Shown here: one piece after another, positions 1 through 12,420 of the stretch
Position numbering within the stretch: the first letter of the stretch is position 1
How the letters are laid out: the number at the start of each line of letters is the position of its first letter
Origin: Nipponacmea schrenckii
Taxonomy: Eukaryota > Mollusca > Gastropoda > Lottiidae
DNA: 64,000 nt
Direction: 5' to 3'
Assembly: GCA_030562195.1 (NCBI GenBank)
Contig: JAUJPP010000002.1
Coordinates: 5,704,001-5,768,000 of the forward strand
The notes under the pieces: model-generated
What the model saw: the letters and a program-made list of their open reading frames with translations, nothing else
The model's database searches: none
Told to the model about the DNA's origin: nothing
Position numbers and translations under genes: made by a program

Positions 1-2060
1 CATCTAATAGATCACGAGATATACAGACATACATTTCCAAAAAACATAAACACGGCAAAAAATTCAATTTCCATTTTATAAACTTTTGTTATACATCGTT
101 GGAAATAGGACAAAAAGCCCTTTAAGAATCTAAAAAAATTAACACTCTAAATTAATTAGGTCACGCTCTAGAGCAGTCCAAAGTTGCAAATTTTGCTGTT
201 TTCGGGGAGTTATAAAACCGGAAGTAGACGTCGGAGGTCAAAGTATCAACTGATAGCCAAGGTCAATGACCTTTGACCTACTAAAAGGTCATGGTCACCA
301 AATGTCAAGGTAACGAGAAATAAGCCCCCAAACTTTGAAAAAATTCAACCGGATGTTGCAAAAATGCAAAAGCAAAATTCAAAAATCGGTTACCAACATT
401 TTGATCGCAATCGACTAAGCTTTATAGAAATATAAACATCACACAAATCGCTCTTACCGTATAGGCCCCATTTTGAGTTTTACAAAAAAGTGACATTTCA
501 AGATATAAATGAATAAATGAATATATAAATTGGAACATTTTTGCAAAACCGGAAGTGCTGCATTGCAACATGCAGAGTCAAAATTTTTGCTTCATTTCCG
601 GTTTCAGCGCAAAAAGGGTTTAAACTTCCGGTTGACCTACTTGTGCTGAAAGCAAAGTCCCACAAAAAAAAGAATTGACAAACCGAAAACAAACTTGCCA
701 CTTGTGGCACAGAGTGCGACTTTGCAAATGTCGCAAAATTGCAACAGACAGACCGTCACATCTAATTTTCTGGGAGCATATGGCGCAAGCAACGAGGTGT
801 CTGTGTGCAAAGAATTTTTTGGAAAAATGTTATTTCCTACTGACGTAATTCGTGACCAATATAAATGCTAAATTAAATGTTTACCCGGATGTGCCACGCC
901 CATCTCATATGTTTTTGAGTAAATCTAATCACATTCAAAATGTGTATTCATGGTACAAATTTGAAGCTTGTACATCTAATAGATCACGAGATATGCACAA
1001 ATACATTTCAAAAAAGCAAAATGTACTTTAATTTTAAAAGTGCAAAAATTAAATTTTCATTTTAAAAAATTTTGTTGTACATCGTTGGAAAGAGGACAAA
1101 AAGCACTTTAAGAATCTGAGAAAATTAACACTCTAAATTAATCAGGTCACGCTCTAGAGCAGTCCAAAGTTGCGAATTTTGCTGTTTTTGGGCAGTTATA
1201 AAACCGGAAGTAGACGTCAGATGTCAAAGTTCAAAGTATCAACTGATAGACAAGGTCAATGACCTTTGACTTACAAAAGGTCATGGTCATCAAAGGTCAA
1301 GGTCACAAGAAATAAGCCCCCAAAATTCGAAAAAATTCAACCAGATTTTGCAAAAATGCAAAAGCGAAATTCAAAAATCAGCTCCCAATGTTTTTTTCGC
1401 AATCGACTGAGGTTTCCAGAAATGTAATTATCACGGAGATTAGACTTAACCCTGAGGCCCCATTTTGAGTTTTACAAAACCGTTACATTTCAAGATGGTG
1501 GTCAAAGTTCCACTTCCGGTTCGAATTTTTTCTTTTTCGTTTTTTTGTCTTCTCATTTAATTAAGAGAAAAAATTTTGTTGCGATACATCAATTACAGCA
1601 CAAGTAGGTCAACCGGAAGTTTAAATCCTTTTTACGTTGAAACCTGAAATGAAGCAAAAATTTTAACTCTGCCAATGTTTTTATATAAGTGACACTTGAA
1701 GGAATCCAAATTTTCAGATCAATCTTAAAATAGCAAAGTTGCAAAAATGTGCAAAATACGGCAAAAAAATGTGTGCAAGGATTTTTCAAATTTTTAAACT
1801 GCTATCTTGTTGGAAATTATTTCATGTTTCCAAAAATGCAAACCTGACGAAAATCTATCCAAAAATGCGAGTTCTAGAGTCACTGACGGATTTTTTAGAC
1901 ATGTTGCAATGCAGCACTTCCGGTTTTGCAAAAATGTTCCAAAGATAAACCAAAAACAAACTGGGACTTTGCGATAGCAAAGTCCCACAAAAAAAAAAAA
2001 AAAACAGAATTGACAAACCGAAAACAAACTGGGACTTTGTTAAAAGCAAAGTCCCACAAT
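1..2060 (+). repeat. R1 dispersed repeat, two tandem copies
   Basis: Two head-to-tail copies about 980 bp apart: the phrase 'ctaatagatcacgagatat' occurs near 4 and 976, and 'gtcacgctctagagcagtcc' near 161 and 1146. The unit is rich in 'cttccggtt' and 'aaggtcaaggtcac' phrases. The same unit recurs at 27960-30060. Short ORFs in it are not conserved between copies, so I treat it as non-coding. Family identity is unknown; it is probably a non-autonomous mobile element. Confidence 0.8.
1963..2055. repeat. Two successive hairpins at the R1 end
   Basis: A perfect hairpin at 1963-1986 (gggactttgc / gcaaagtccc with a 4-nt loop) is followed by an A-run and a second near-copy at 2031-2055. They sit at the right end of the R1 array. 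Single copies of 'gggactttgc' appear at the end of the other R1 array near 30020, so the hairpins may be terminus-to-terminus junctions. Confidence 0.7.
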
Positions 2061-2765
2061 AATTGTGGGATAATATGTACCTTTCAACAAAATGACATTA
2101 TGTAGTTGTGTGCAAATTCGATAAATGTTCATTGCTGCTATTTTTACATATTCAAAGTCCCTATCTTTATCAAATTTCTTGACATAAACATTAAAATCAT
2201 GTGATCTATTGATATTGAGACAAGTCTTTTGATTGGCTGAAATTTTCAATGACAGTATGTATTATTTAATATGGCAACCATCTTTAAAATAGCTCTGTGC
2301 TTGAATATTTCAACTTAGATTCGAGTCAACAATCAGTGGTGGGGGGTGGTATGTAGCTGATCTATTAACATACAGGAAAATTGTAACTTTGTAGAAGAAT
2401 ATTTCAACGCAATCCAAATTGGTTGCGCTATTTCACAATATTTTCATACTATGGTCTTCTGTCTCTCTGCTGAAGGCAGTGAGAGCTGGATGATTTGGTC
2501 TATTCTGATGTCTACTTCCAGTTAAAGAACTGTATGAATTTTCAAAGTTCGATAGTACAGGTATATATCTTGTGAATTGTCCTTTCTTGACCTTACATTT
2601 TACAAGGCTATCTGTTGATACTGGCATAAGTGATGTCGGATGGATACTTCAGTTTCCCAATCTTCCAAAAGTTAAAATACAACAAGGCTTTTACAAAATT
2701 CTCATACAATTTTAATTTACAAATTACTTTTTTTTCAGTCTCACATAAAAAGAATAGATAAATAC
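2061..2765. other. No recognised feature
   Basis: AT-rich sequence. Short open frames exist on the minus strand around 2433-2627, but they have no recognisable domain and no clear splice context. If the candidate exon at 2766-2805 is real, this stretch is intron of the IAP-like gene. Confidence 0.5.
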
Positions 2766-2805
2766 CTGGTTTCTTCATGGAAGATGAGGAGTCAGCAACT
2801 TCTTG
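2766..2805 (-). CDS. Candidate 40-nt linker exon of the IAP-like gene
   Basis: On the minus strand a short open segment is bounded by a consensus acceptor (tttag) at 2806 and a donor (CAG|gtattt) at 2766. Read in phase 0 it encodes a Ser-rich linker (QEVADSSSSMKKP plus one base). The upstream BIR2 exon (33279-33098) ends at a codon boundary, so the phases agree, and a Ser-rich linker after BIR2 is ordinary for IAP proteins. A 40-nt exon is too short to recognise by sequence alone and the intron would be about 30 kb, so this is a hypothesis based on splice sites and phase only. Confidence 0.3.
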
Positions 2806-2974
2806 CTAAAACACAAGAAAAAACCCATTATATATTTTTTATTATCATTGTCAGTAATTGAAATTGAGACAAGTGTACAGACATTAACAGTTTACAGCAC
2901 ACTTCTGTATTTCTAATAGAATATTATTTTTTCAAATTTCTGGTTTCTATCACAGAAATATGGGCTATCAAATG

Positions 2975-3345
2975 AATAAAATATTGTCATATTCAAATTT
3001 GACTGAGGTCAAATCAATTCCAATGCTCACACCAAGTTTCATAAAAATCCATTGAAAATTGTAGGTTTATTGCATCAACAATAAATATTTGAAGCAATTT
3101 TACTAAGTCAAGGGCAATAACTTAAAAACTGTTTATCAAAAAAATCATCAAATTCGAACTTGACCACCGCCTTATCAATTCCAATTCCCATACCAAGTTT
3201 TATTTAAATTCATTGAAAATTGTAGCTTCTATTCCACCCAGAATAAAATTTTACCACAATTTTGTTAAGTAAAGGGCAATAAGTCAAAAAACCTTCATCA
3301 AAAAATTGTAAATTTTGAACTTGACCGCTGTCTTATGTGAGCATT
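2975..3345 (+). repeat. R2 periodic repeat fragment
   Basis: Contains the R2 phrases 'accaagtttcataaaaatcc', 'attgaaaattgtagcttct' and 'aagggcaataa', repeated about every 120-165 bp. No R2 end motif is present, so this is an internal fragment. Confidence 0.7.
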
Positions 3346-4058
3346 GTTGAAGAAGTATGCTAGGTTTTCCGCCAGTTATTAGCATATTACGTCATTTCCA
3401 CTCCTTATATGGAAGTGCGGTATCCCACTTGGCAATGTTTTGTTGTTTTACGTAAAAAATTTATGATAGAAAAGCTAGAAGTTGAATGTTTGAAATATAA
3501 CCTTTATAAGCCTGATTTGAAAACCATTAATTGTAAGAAAGCTTTTATATTGTTCTTTAGATCATGTTTACAAACATTATTTGTAGAATAAAGAAAGTAT
3601 ATTGTTAAAACAATCATAAATAATTGATGATTCGGATATCGTAAGGGAGATAACTTTTTAAGTGCATTGTTCCTACAGAAATTACTGACTGGAATTGTTT
3701 TAAAACCACAATGGTTTCTTTGTTTACATATCATTGTACTAAGAGTTTCAATCTTTATATTTTCAGTACATCTCTCCATATACATACACTCTCTCCATCT
3801 TTATCATGCTTGAATGTTGGAATATGTTGGAATATTAGTATCAATAGAATCTTATTAAAATTGATGGATATATAATTTGTTAGAAAAACATTTAAAGATT
3901 GTCGAATTTATGGAAGATTGAGAATTGATTAAAAATAAATAGTATATTAATGTTAGTGATCTCTTATTTTGGTGCACAGCTTCTCATATTGGCCTATTGT
4001 CGAGGACATTATTATTCAATTTAATGCTTTATATGCTGTGATTTGAGACTTGTAACTA
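3346..4058. other. No recognised feature
   Basis: AT-rich sequence with short ORFs on both strands (e.g. 3409-3591 plus, 3504-3785 minus) that show no domain, no repeat and no splice context that I can recognise. It lies just upstream of the Gag-like remnant and could be its 5' leader or LTR, but no paired repeat was found downstream. Confidence 0.4.
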
Positions 4059-5010
4059 TGAGTGATACATCTGATGAAACTGTAGCTTATCAATTACCAT
4101 TTAAGTATCTTGTTGATCAAGCTGAAGATACAAGTTCGAATATACCAAATGAACCTCTGGAAATCCTTCTGATAAAAATGACGCTTCTGATACCAAACAT
4201 GTAGAAGTTTTGAAAAAAGCTGAGAAGAAGAAACTTAGGACACAGTATGAAGAAGAACTGGCCAGGTTAGAGGCTGACTTTGAGAGGCGTCGGTTACACT
4301 TTGAAAGACAGTTTGAAATACGTAGATTAAAGTTGAAATATGAGTCAGATTTTGCTGAAAAAGAGTTAAACAATTTGGAATATATTAGTCTGCCTGATTC
4401 TTCATATAAAGATAATAATGTGAATACCAGAAAGAAAGGAACGAACGAATGATTGGGCAAGATGCCAAGTTGACAGCTCACCAATGAAATCAAAGTGAAA
4501 ATATTCAGTCAATGCTTTTGAAACTAAATTTGCTCTGAAGTATTGAGCCTACGAAAGTTTCTGGTGAACCACACCAATTCCCTGTGTTTCGAAAACAATT
4601 AATAGATAATTTGGAAGATGGACTTTTAAGCGATAGTCAAAAGATTGAATTTTTACCCAAGTTTCTGTGTGGAGAAGCACTTGATGTGATGAAAAGAGTA
4701 AAATGGTGTGAATATAATACTTTTATAAAAACATTAGAAAAACGATATGGAACACCTGCAAAAGTGGCTGCTGCTGTTTTAAAAAACATTACTACTGGTG
4801 ATAAGCTCAAAATGATTATGTTGGTCTTTGTCTGAAGAGATTCAAGCCCCCTCCAATATTTTGATTGGGGAATATACTGCAGAGGCTAGCATATTAAAAA
4901 GTTTAAGTGAGGAATTATTCAATGATAAAATATACATGACAATAATACAAATCGGAGAAAACCTTGATCCCAAAAAGTACTTTTATAGAGAAATTAGGCA
5001 TATCAAGATG
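4059..5010 (+). pseudogene. Retrotransposon Gag-like remnant (possibly BEL/Pao type)
   Basis: An ATG at 4059 opens a frame that shifts near 4150 into a highly charged helical segment (4210-4452) with Glu/Arg/Leu heptads (LEADFERRRLHFERQ). After a break, 4555-4835 reads a block resembling the DUF1759-type Gag core of BEL/Pao elements (EPTKVSGEPHQFPVF, then FLCGEALDVM and LEKRYG). The pattern of a short 'hold' motif, a GEA helix and a closing YG is what suggests the family. Further frameshifts follow up to about 5010. No protease, RT or integrase follows; the sequence switches into R1-like repeat at about 5100. It is a decayed and truncated copy. The BEL/Pao label rests on pattern memory only. 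Confidence 0.45.
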
Positions 5011-5099
5011 CCGACTGATCCGATGAATCTGGGACAAATTTTATTAATGTATAATTCTTCTTTTATTACTAATATCATATGTCCGAAAGAAATTTTCAA

Positions 5100-5640
5100 A
5101 TATCTGTTAAATTCCGGAAGTTAAAATTTCAACTTTAGAAGCAAATGACGTCAAAACAGGAAGTGATATCGAAATTTTGAAAAATGAATTTTGTTCGCAA
5201 TAGATGTGTCTATTCACTTTGTCAGTTTTCAATTCGATCGAAATATAACTGTAGAAATTGAAAAAAACACAAAAATTTAAATGAAAAAAGTCAGCGACAA
5301 AAGTCAAAATCTGAAATTTTTTAAAGTGCTATCTTTTGACCTTTTGTTCAAAGTGATGAACAAAGTTGAATGTGCGATGGAAATGAATACAGAATGCTAT
5401 TGCCAATTGCAATGTTTTTTTTTAAATAGTGACGTCCTAAGTCACTTCCGGTGTGACGAAAATGCGTCATTTTACATTCACCTAGTACGGACACGCAATG
5501 TGTGAGAGATGATCATGTGAACTAATATGTGACATGCACAGTTTTGGCTGTGCGTTCTGACCAGAAAGCGAAAAAAAAAAAATAGTCATTTGCAAAACAA
5601 AGCAGGGCGTTTGATAGAACGCACTGCAATAAAACAACAA
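5100..5640 (+). repeat. R1-related repeat (foldback arm family)
   Basis: Shares long stretches with 15950-16465 and, inverted, with 17545-18030: 'ttccggaagt', 'aaaagtcagcgacaaaagtc', 'gtcacttccgg' and the closing 'aaaacaaagcag.gcgtt'. It is one arm-like copy lacking an obvious inverted partner nearby. Confidence 0.65.
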
Positions 5641-5682
5641 TATGCATTACCCGTATACAACCAAGAATCTATTGAAAAGATA

Positions 5683-6427
5683 GCTTGCCAGGCAAGGTAA
5701 CATACGCCCACTGGCAGCATTGAATTTGAAAAATAAATAGAGCATTAACTCAAAAACTGTTCATGGAAAATTGTCAAATTAGAACTTGACCACCATCTTA
5801 TCTATTACAATACTCATACCAAGTTTCATCAAATCTATTGAAAAATTGTATGCTTATTTTGCACCCACAAATATTTTTGACGCAATTTTACTAAGTCAAG
5901 GGCAATAACCCAAAAACCATTTGTTAAAAAAAGTCAGAAATTAAAACTTGACTAATGTCTTATCAATTCTGATGCTTACACCAAATTCCATCAAAATCCT
6001 TTGAAAGTTAAAGCTTTTTATTACAACCACAATAGAATTTTGACGCAATTTTACTAAGTCAAGGGCAATAACTTAAAACAATTCATTGAAAAACTGTCAA
6101 ATTCAAACTTGATTGAGGCCTAATCAATTTCAATGCTCACACCAAGTTTCATCAACATCCTCTGAAAATTGGAGGATTTATTGCATCAAAACTAAAATTT
6201 TGACAAGATTTTTCTAAGTCAAGGGCAATAACTCAAAAACCGTTCATGCGATTATTTCTATTTTCGAACATGACCGAGATATCATCAATATATACATGTA
6301 TACCAAGTTTCATTAAGATCGAATAAAAACTGTAGCCTTTATCGTGGATACAACAAATGTGGACGGATGGCCGGACGGACAGGGGCAACGGCAATATACG
6401 TCCACATTTCCATGTGGGCGTATAAAA
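5683..6427 (+). repeat. R2 element with both end motifs
   Basis: Begins with the 13-bp palindrome CTTGCCAGGCAAG. It continues through about four degenerate ~120-165-bp units ('aagtcaagggcaataactc', 'accaagtttcatcaa'), then the 'gacggatggccggacggac' tract. It ends in a stem-forming 'cccacatttccatgtgggcg' followed by tataaaa. This is the most compact complete-looking R2 copy here. The layout (palindrome, tandem core, terminal hairpin) resembles that described for non-autonomous Helitron-related elements of bivalves; that comparison is from general knowledge. Confidence 0.7.
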
Positions 6428-6479
6428 ATAGATGAATCTGTTTTGCAGTTTCGAATTCCAGATACACTGTTTTTTTCTA

Positions 6480-8770
6480 CTCTATAAATGGAAATACGTT
6501 CAGTATCTATAAGCTATTCAATATATCGAAAAAGAGAAAAAAATAGAATAGAAAATGAACTAACAGTAAACATCAATAATTTAGAGAGCAAAATAGACAC
6601 AAATATTTTCGAGGAAATTCAATTTGAAAATTTATAAAAATAAACTACTTGAGTTACGAAAACATGAAATGATTGGCCGAATGGTCAGATCTAGAGCAGA
6701 ATCGATTGAATATGGTGAAAAACCTTCAAAATATTTCTGTAGTCTAGAAACAAGAAATTTCACGAATAAAACTATTCAATATGTAGAACTAACAACAGGA
6801 GAATTAATAGAAGATCAGATGAAGATACTTGATGAAGTTAAATTTTTCTATTCTAAATTATATAGTAGTAAGGAAACAGAAATTGAAAATTGAAACTTAG
6901 ATGAAATCTTGAATTCATATAATAACAGTAAACTTAATAATATACAGTCGGAAGGATTAGAAAGTCCGAATACGGAATCAGACTTAGAAACAGTTCTTAA
7001 AAAAATGAAACGTTTTAGATTTTTTTCAATTTTGGATATACAATAAAAACTTGGTTCAGAATTTTAAAAACAAATATAAATGCATCCATCATACAAAATG
7101 GCATTCTATCTAATTATTTTGAACTCTCAAGAGGATGCCGCCAAGGAGACCCCATTTCACCCTATATTTTCAATTTTGTTGCTGAAATTCTATCTAAAAA
7201 TAATAATAAAAAACAATAGCAATATTCATGGTAGGCAATGAAGGCAATGAAGAGCACATCATTTCCCAATTTGCAGATGACACCACACTTTTTCTTAATG
7301 GATCTAAAGAGTCATTATTTTCCTCTTTGGAAACTCTTGATCGCTTTGCCAGACTATCAGGACTAAAGACTAGTTCCAAAACCAGGATAGTATGGATAGG
7401 TAGCAAGAAATATAGTAAACTTGTCTATCACCATGACAAATGGAAGTTAGAATGTGGTCATACTACTTTTTCTCTACTTGGGCTTGACTTCTCTGTAAAC
7501 TTGAATGAGATAGTCGACTTGAATTATAAAAAACAGGCTACCAAGATATACAAACTATTGGCACAATGGAAAAAAAGATATCTAACCCCATTAGGCAGAA
7601 TCACTGTTTTGAAAACTATCATAATACCCAAACTAGTACACTTGTTGATCTCGCTACCTGACCCATCTGACCATTTCATAAACAGTTTAAATACAGACTT
7701 GTTTGAATTTATTTGGGGTTCTAAAACAGATAAAATAAAATGACAGGTGTTGATGTCTCCCCATACTAATGGAGGACTGAACATGACAAATATTAGGGTA
7801 TTTATTACGGCTTTGAAATGCACATGGATCCAACGAGCTTTGAAAGGCGAGCAGGTATGGATATTAATTAGAAAAATTGGCTTACAAGATGATTTTCTTA
7901 AAACTCCACTGTGGCACAATAACTCAATAATCATAAATAAGACACCTATATTTTATAAAACATGGTATGAAAGAGGTATAACTGTAATAGGAGATGTTCT
8001 AGACAATGGACAGGTTATGCTAAAAAAGAAATTTGAAACTAAATTTAACCTTAAAGAAATTCCTTTTTTAAAGTATCAAGGATTTATACACTGTATAAAT
8101 TTTTTTGTTAAAAATATGCGACCCAAAAAGGATTGGATTAATATATATTTAACAAGACCATATATACTAATATCCTTAAACATTATTCTTAAAGACAACA
8201 AAGGGTGTAGGGGATTATATGACTTATTACTCGAAACCAATGTTTGTCCAACCTCTGTGAATAAATGGAGATCAAAAACAAAAATCTAGAAATTGACTGG
8301 AAATTCACCTTTAATAATTATTTCGAAATACTTTCAGATACCAAGTTACAATTGTTACAATATAGATTGTTACATAGAATTCTCCCAATCAAAACATATC
8401 TAAAATTAATAAAATTTCAGATTCTGATTCTTGTAGTTTCTGTGGTGACGACCCAGAAGATTATATTCATTTATTTACAGCATGTCCTATTGTAAGTCCT
8501 CTTTGGATAAACTTATCTTTGTTATTTGATTCTTGTAATATTTCCGTTCAGGTTACAACTGAAAATATCCTGTTTGGTATCTCGGTTCATAAATATAGAG
8601 ATGTGCAAATACCATATATATAAATGTGCTAAAACAAATACTATTCCTAATATCAGAACTCTGAAAGCTGAAATCAATCAATACTGTTTGATTATAGAAT
8701 ACACAATAAATGCAAAATCGAAAACACAATTTCAGAATGTTTGGAAAACACTCATATTGGAAAACTGAAA
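6480..8770 (+). pseudogene. Decayed LINE ORF2 (L1/Tx1-like reverse transcriptase)
   Basis: Successive frames on the plus strand give a coherent but broken L1/Tx1-type ORF2. 6520-6893 reads the region before the RT with the family phrase EYGEKPSKYFCSLETRNF. About 7075-7200 reads the RT block SRGCRQGDPISPYIFNFV, and 7228-7743 contains the catalytic FADDTTLF box followed by a typical post-RT region (SGLKTSSKTRIVWIGSKK). 7747-8289 and 8265-8495 read the C-terminal region, ending with a C-x2-C-like patch near 8435. The RT segment between about 6990 and 7070, which should carry the first catalytic Asp, is deleted. The endonuclease half is absent, so the copy is 5' truncated. Multiple stops and frameshifts show it is dead. 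An A-run marks the 3' end. Confidence 0.85.
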
Positions 8771-9003
8771 CCACCCTATATAATATAGTTTAAGTTTATA
8801 TATTATAATTTAAGTGTAACTGATGTGTCATTGTGGTATCGTTCTATTTTTTCATTTGTTTTTTCTGTTTCTTGTTATTTTTTTCTTTCCCTTTCCTATT
8901 GTTTTTCTCCATATGTGTACAGACATAATGTCACTTGTAAGACAATTAGCCTGAGCCCCATCTCTGGTATTGTCACTTAGCCTGGGTATTGAATTACAAT
9001 TTG

Positions 9004-9018
9004 AAAAAAAAAAAAAAA
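9004..9018 (+). other. Poly(A) tail of the LINE
   Basis: A run of 15 A residues sits about 230 bp after the last ORF2 fragment and abruptly joins the interior of an R2 repeat unit. This is the expected 3' terminus of a retrotransposed LINE. I did not find a convincing target duplication. Confidence 0.7.
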
Positions 9019-10262
9019 TTCAAACTTGACTGCCGTCTTATCAAGTCCAATGCTCACACCAAGTTTCATCAAAATCCCCTGTAAATTGGAGGATATATTG
9101 CATCGAAACTGAAATTTTGACATGATTTTACTAAGTCAAGGGCATAATCTCAAAAACTGTTCATCAAAAAAATTGCCAAATTCGAACTTGACTGTTGTAT
9201 AATTAATTCTCATGCTCACACCAAGTTTCATCAAATCTGTTGAACATTGTAGCTTCTATTGCACCCACAAATCATCCACAATAAAATTTTCACGCAATCT
9301 TACTTAGTCAAGGGCAATTACTCGAAATCTTCAGATTCAACTTGACTGTCGTCTTATCAATTCCAATGCTCACACCAATTTTTATTTAAATTCATTGAAA
9401 ATTGTAGCTTCTTTTTTGTCTACAACAAATATAGAGGCAGGGACGATAACTCAAAAACTGTTTTTTCGTAAAATCGTCCAATTCGAACTTGACCACCGTC
9501 TTATCATTTCCAATGCTCATACCAAGTTTCATTAAAATCCATAGAAAATTGTAGCTTCTACAGAGTCTACAGAAAATGAATTTTTACACAATTTTACTTA
9601 GTCAAGGGCAATTACTCAAAAACTGTTCATCGAAAAATCTTCAGATTCAACTTGACTGTCGTCTTATCAATTCCAATGCTCACACCAATTTTTATTTAAA
9701 TCCATTGAAAATTGTAGCTTCTTTTTTGTCTACAACAAATATAGAGGCAGGGGCAATAACTCATGAACTGTTCATCGAAAAATCGTCAAATTCGAACCTG
9801 ACCACTGCCTTATCAGTTCCAATGCTCATAACAAGTTTCACTCTAATGCATTGAAAATTGTAGCTTCTATTGCATCAACAAAAAATTTTGAAGTGATGTA
9901 AATAAGTCAAGGGCAATAACTCAAAAACCGTTCATCGAAAAATCTTCAAATTCAAATTTGATCGCTGTCTTATCAATTCCAATGCTCACACCAAGTTTCT
10001 TTAGAATCCATTGAAAATTGTAGCTTCTATTGTGTCTACAACAAATATAGAGGCAGGGGCAATAACTAAAAAAACGTTTATCGAAAAATCGTCCGAATCG
10101 AACTTGACCATCGTCTTTTCAATACCAATGCTCATACCAAGTTTCATTAAAATCCATAGAAAATTTTAGCTTCTATAGTGTCTACAGCATGGTGACAGAC
10201 CAACAGACAGACGGACAGGGGCTATGACAATATATGTCCACATATTCATGTGGGCGTATAAA
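9019..10262 (+). repeat. R2 array with right-end hairpin
   Basis: About eight degenerate units of 'agtcaagggcaataactcaa' / 'caccaagtttcatcaaaatcc' / 'ttgaaaattgtagcttct' with a spacing near 150-165 bp. They end in a 'gacagacggacagggg' tract and the terminal hairpin before 'gcgtataaaa' at 10262. The left-end palindrome is missing, consistent with interruption by the upstream LINE. Confidence 0.8.
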
Positions 10263-10800
10263 ATCTATGATGAATGACAGAATGAAGATATGAGGCTTTT
10301 TTTTTTTTTCGTTTTGAATTGTGTTGGTTTTTTGACTCCCTGAGGAAGTGTGTTTTTAGACACAAGAAACTTTGGAGGAATAAATGTTTTAGTTTGACAG
10401 AAGTTTTATTTTCTAAAGCAACACAAGCAATTGGTCAAGTTCAACATTATCTGTATTCAGAGACCACAAAAGGATATTCAAAAATGGTCGATGGTCTCTT
10501 ATGAGAGGAACTGCAAGACCATTTTGTTTTGCATTTTAGAAATGATAGGATTTTAATTTTACTCTTTCATGTTCTACTGACCCAATTCTGTCGGGTTTTT
10601 TTTCCTTTCAATACCAAAGTTTTCAAAGGAACTATTGTTTTCAATGTCAAAATTCTTAACCGTAAATCTAAAAATAGCGATAGCCATCGTAATATGCCCA
10701 CATTGATAATGGCAGCCAATTTGTCTGGCAGGTTGACAAGAATTATCAGTAAATAAAAGGTTTGTCTTAAATTTTAATTTAAGTTCCTCCTTGGTGATTA
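10263..10800 (+). repeat. Dispersed sequence with PLE-start-like motif
   Basis: Contains 'ctgaggaagtgtg...acacaagaaac' near 10340, a stem-loop-containing motif like those near 39490 (minus strand) and 60460. A block at 10690-10760 ('gcccacattgataatggcag') recurs near 60600. An ORF (10319-10504) spans the motif but has no recognisable domain. This is probably 5' or terminal sequence of a retroelement rather than a gene. Confidence 0.4.
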
Positions 10801-10960
10801 GGAACACTCACAATAAATTTCATCCAAATCTATCAAGAAAACCTGCTTTCTATCATGTCCACAAAGAATTAAAGATCAAGGGCAATAACTCATAGAAAAT
10901 ACTTTTCGATTGGTCTGATTTTCAATAAGGTTAACCCTTGGGTTATAACAAACACCAACA
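10800..10960 (+). repeat. R2 fragment
   Basis: One partial unit ('caagggcaataactcataga', 'ttcgattggtctgattttca') of the R2 subtype also seen at 25711-26165 and 60690-61090. Confidence 0.6.
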
Positions 10961-10974
10961 CAAGTCGTCGTTTG

Positions 10975-11525
10975 AGTTTTGAAAACACACCATCGCCATG
11001 TAAAACAAACACACCGTGAAAACCAAAAGGACTTAACCAAATGGTCCATGCCTACTTTTGTGAAGCCAATCCTTATCATAGGATCCGCCAACATTAGTAA
11101 TATACCCAAGCTGAATCCTACCCTGGTGCCCGTCTACAACATATCACCCATTTACTTTCAAAGATTTCTCCATCCATTCTCCATTCTCTATTCCAATATC
11201 TAAAGAAGGTTTTATTCCACATTGGATTGAACAACAGGGAAGAGTCTGGTGAATCCATCCATTGATATCCATTTGTCTGGCTGGAATCCACCAGACAGTG
11301 CCATTGACCATAATATTTTGAGTAAATGCGATATTTTATATGAAGAACTGGTAAATGAAAAGAACAACCTTACCAATTTTAAACGCTCTGTTTTGACACT
11401 TTTGAAAAATGATCAGACAATTATAATCTGCAAGAGTGACAAGGGCAATTGCTGTGTCATTCGAAATCGCGGGGTAGAAGTAGAATCCCAACTAAATAAC
11501 AGTGTACACGATACTTTTTTTTATT
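10975..11525 (+). pseudogene. Penelope-like element fragment (ORF1 tail joined to RT N-terminus)
   Basis: About 11040-11260 reads, in two frames, a close relative of the PLE B ORF1 C-terminal region (ILIIGSANISNIP, then SYPGARLQHI and LFHIGLNNREESGES). It then jumps at 11275 to the N-terminal part of the PLE RT ORF (LSGWNPPDSAIDHNILSKCD, then KSDKGNCCVI at about 11430). The C-terminal third of ORF1 and the start of ORF2 are missing, so this is an internally deleted copy. It is useful because it retains the KSDKGNCCVI segment that PLE B has lost. It ends near 11525 in an A/T run. Confidence 0.8.
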
Positions 11526-12420
11526 TGCATACTGTAAGGCTAGAAATTAATGCGACATGGGGTATAGAGACTAAAATGCGAGTAGAAATTAATGCGATCT
11601 GAGATAGGTGTCGCATTTTTTAATTACCTAATTACTTAATCCCACTTGGGACAAAACTCACTTTGAAATATATATTTAAAAATGCGGATACAAATTAATG
11701 CGATCGCGGATAGGTCGCATTTAACGCAATAATTTCTATCTCGCAATAATTTGTAGCCTTACAGTAGCAGTTTTTTGCCTTTTGAGTGAATTTTGTGTAG
11801 CAATTTCAAATTTTGAGGAGCAATTATCGCCCTTTTTTCTGTATTTTGTATAGCATTCATTCAACTGGGTGATAGCTATGAAAAAAAAAGCTACTTTGAT
11901 GTACTTTTTATCTATTTTATCTTAAATTTCAAATCGGAACAATAAATTTCTTAGTTCCAACTTGGACCTTCCTGATAATAATAAAAGATAAAAACTACAA
12001 AAAACCTATAATTATTTTTTAAAAATAGGATGAAAGTCTTCTTCATTACCATAAATATAAGTAACATAATACATAATGAATCACAAAACACATATAATCC
12101 CTGTGTTAGAAGGATAATTGGAATGATTTGGTTTGATAATAATAAAAGATAAAATCTACAAAACCCTATAATTATTTTTTAAATTTTTTTCCATGATCAG
12201 CCGTACAGTCCAACCAACCACACTCGGGGTCCATTTTTTCTTGCCATTTTTGGCGGTATTGAGCTGAACTCCAGACATAATTTTCACACATTAATTAAGC
12301 TAAGTCACTATTTTTTATGAAATTAATTGTTCCTATCAGTGTTACTACGATATATTGCAAAACTTCATTAATAATATTCTATCTTCTTTCCATTCCAACA
12401 TTTTATCAATGGTTACCGTT
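11526..12420. other. No gene recognised; local repeats
   Basis: AT-rich. Contains a degenerate local repeat around 'aaattaatgcgat' (11550-11720) and a ~60-bp repeat 'ataataaaagataaaa.ctacaaaa.cctataattattttt' at about 11978 and 12140. No ORF with recognisable content. Confidence 0.5.

Noticed and set aside
2433..2627. 64-codon minus-strand ORF as an IAP exon
   Set aside because: No BIR, UBA or RING features and no convincing acceptor/donor pair.
10319..10504. 61-codon ORF as a host exon
   Set aside because: No domain, and it spans a motif found in retroelement leaders.
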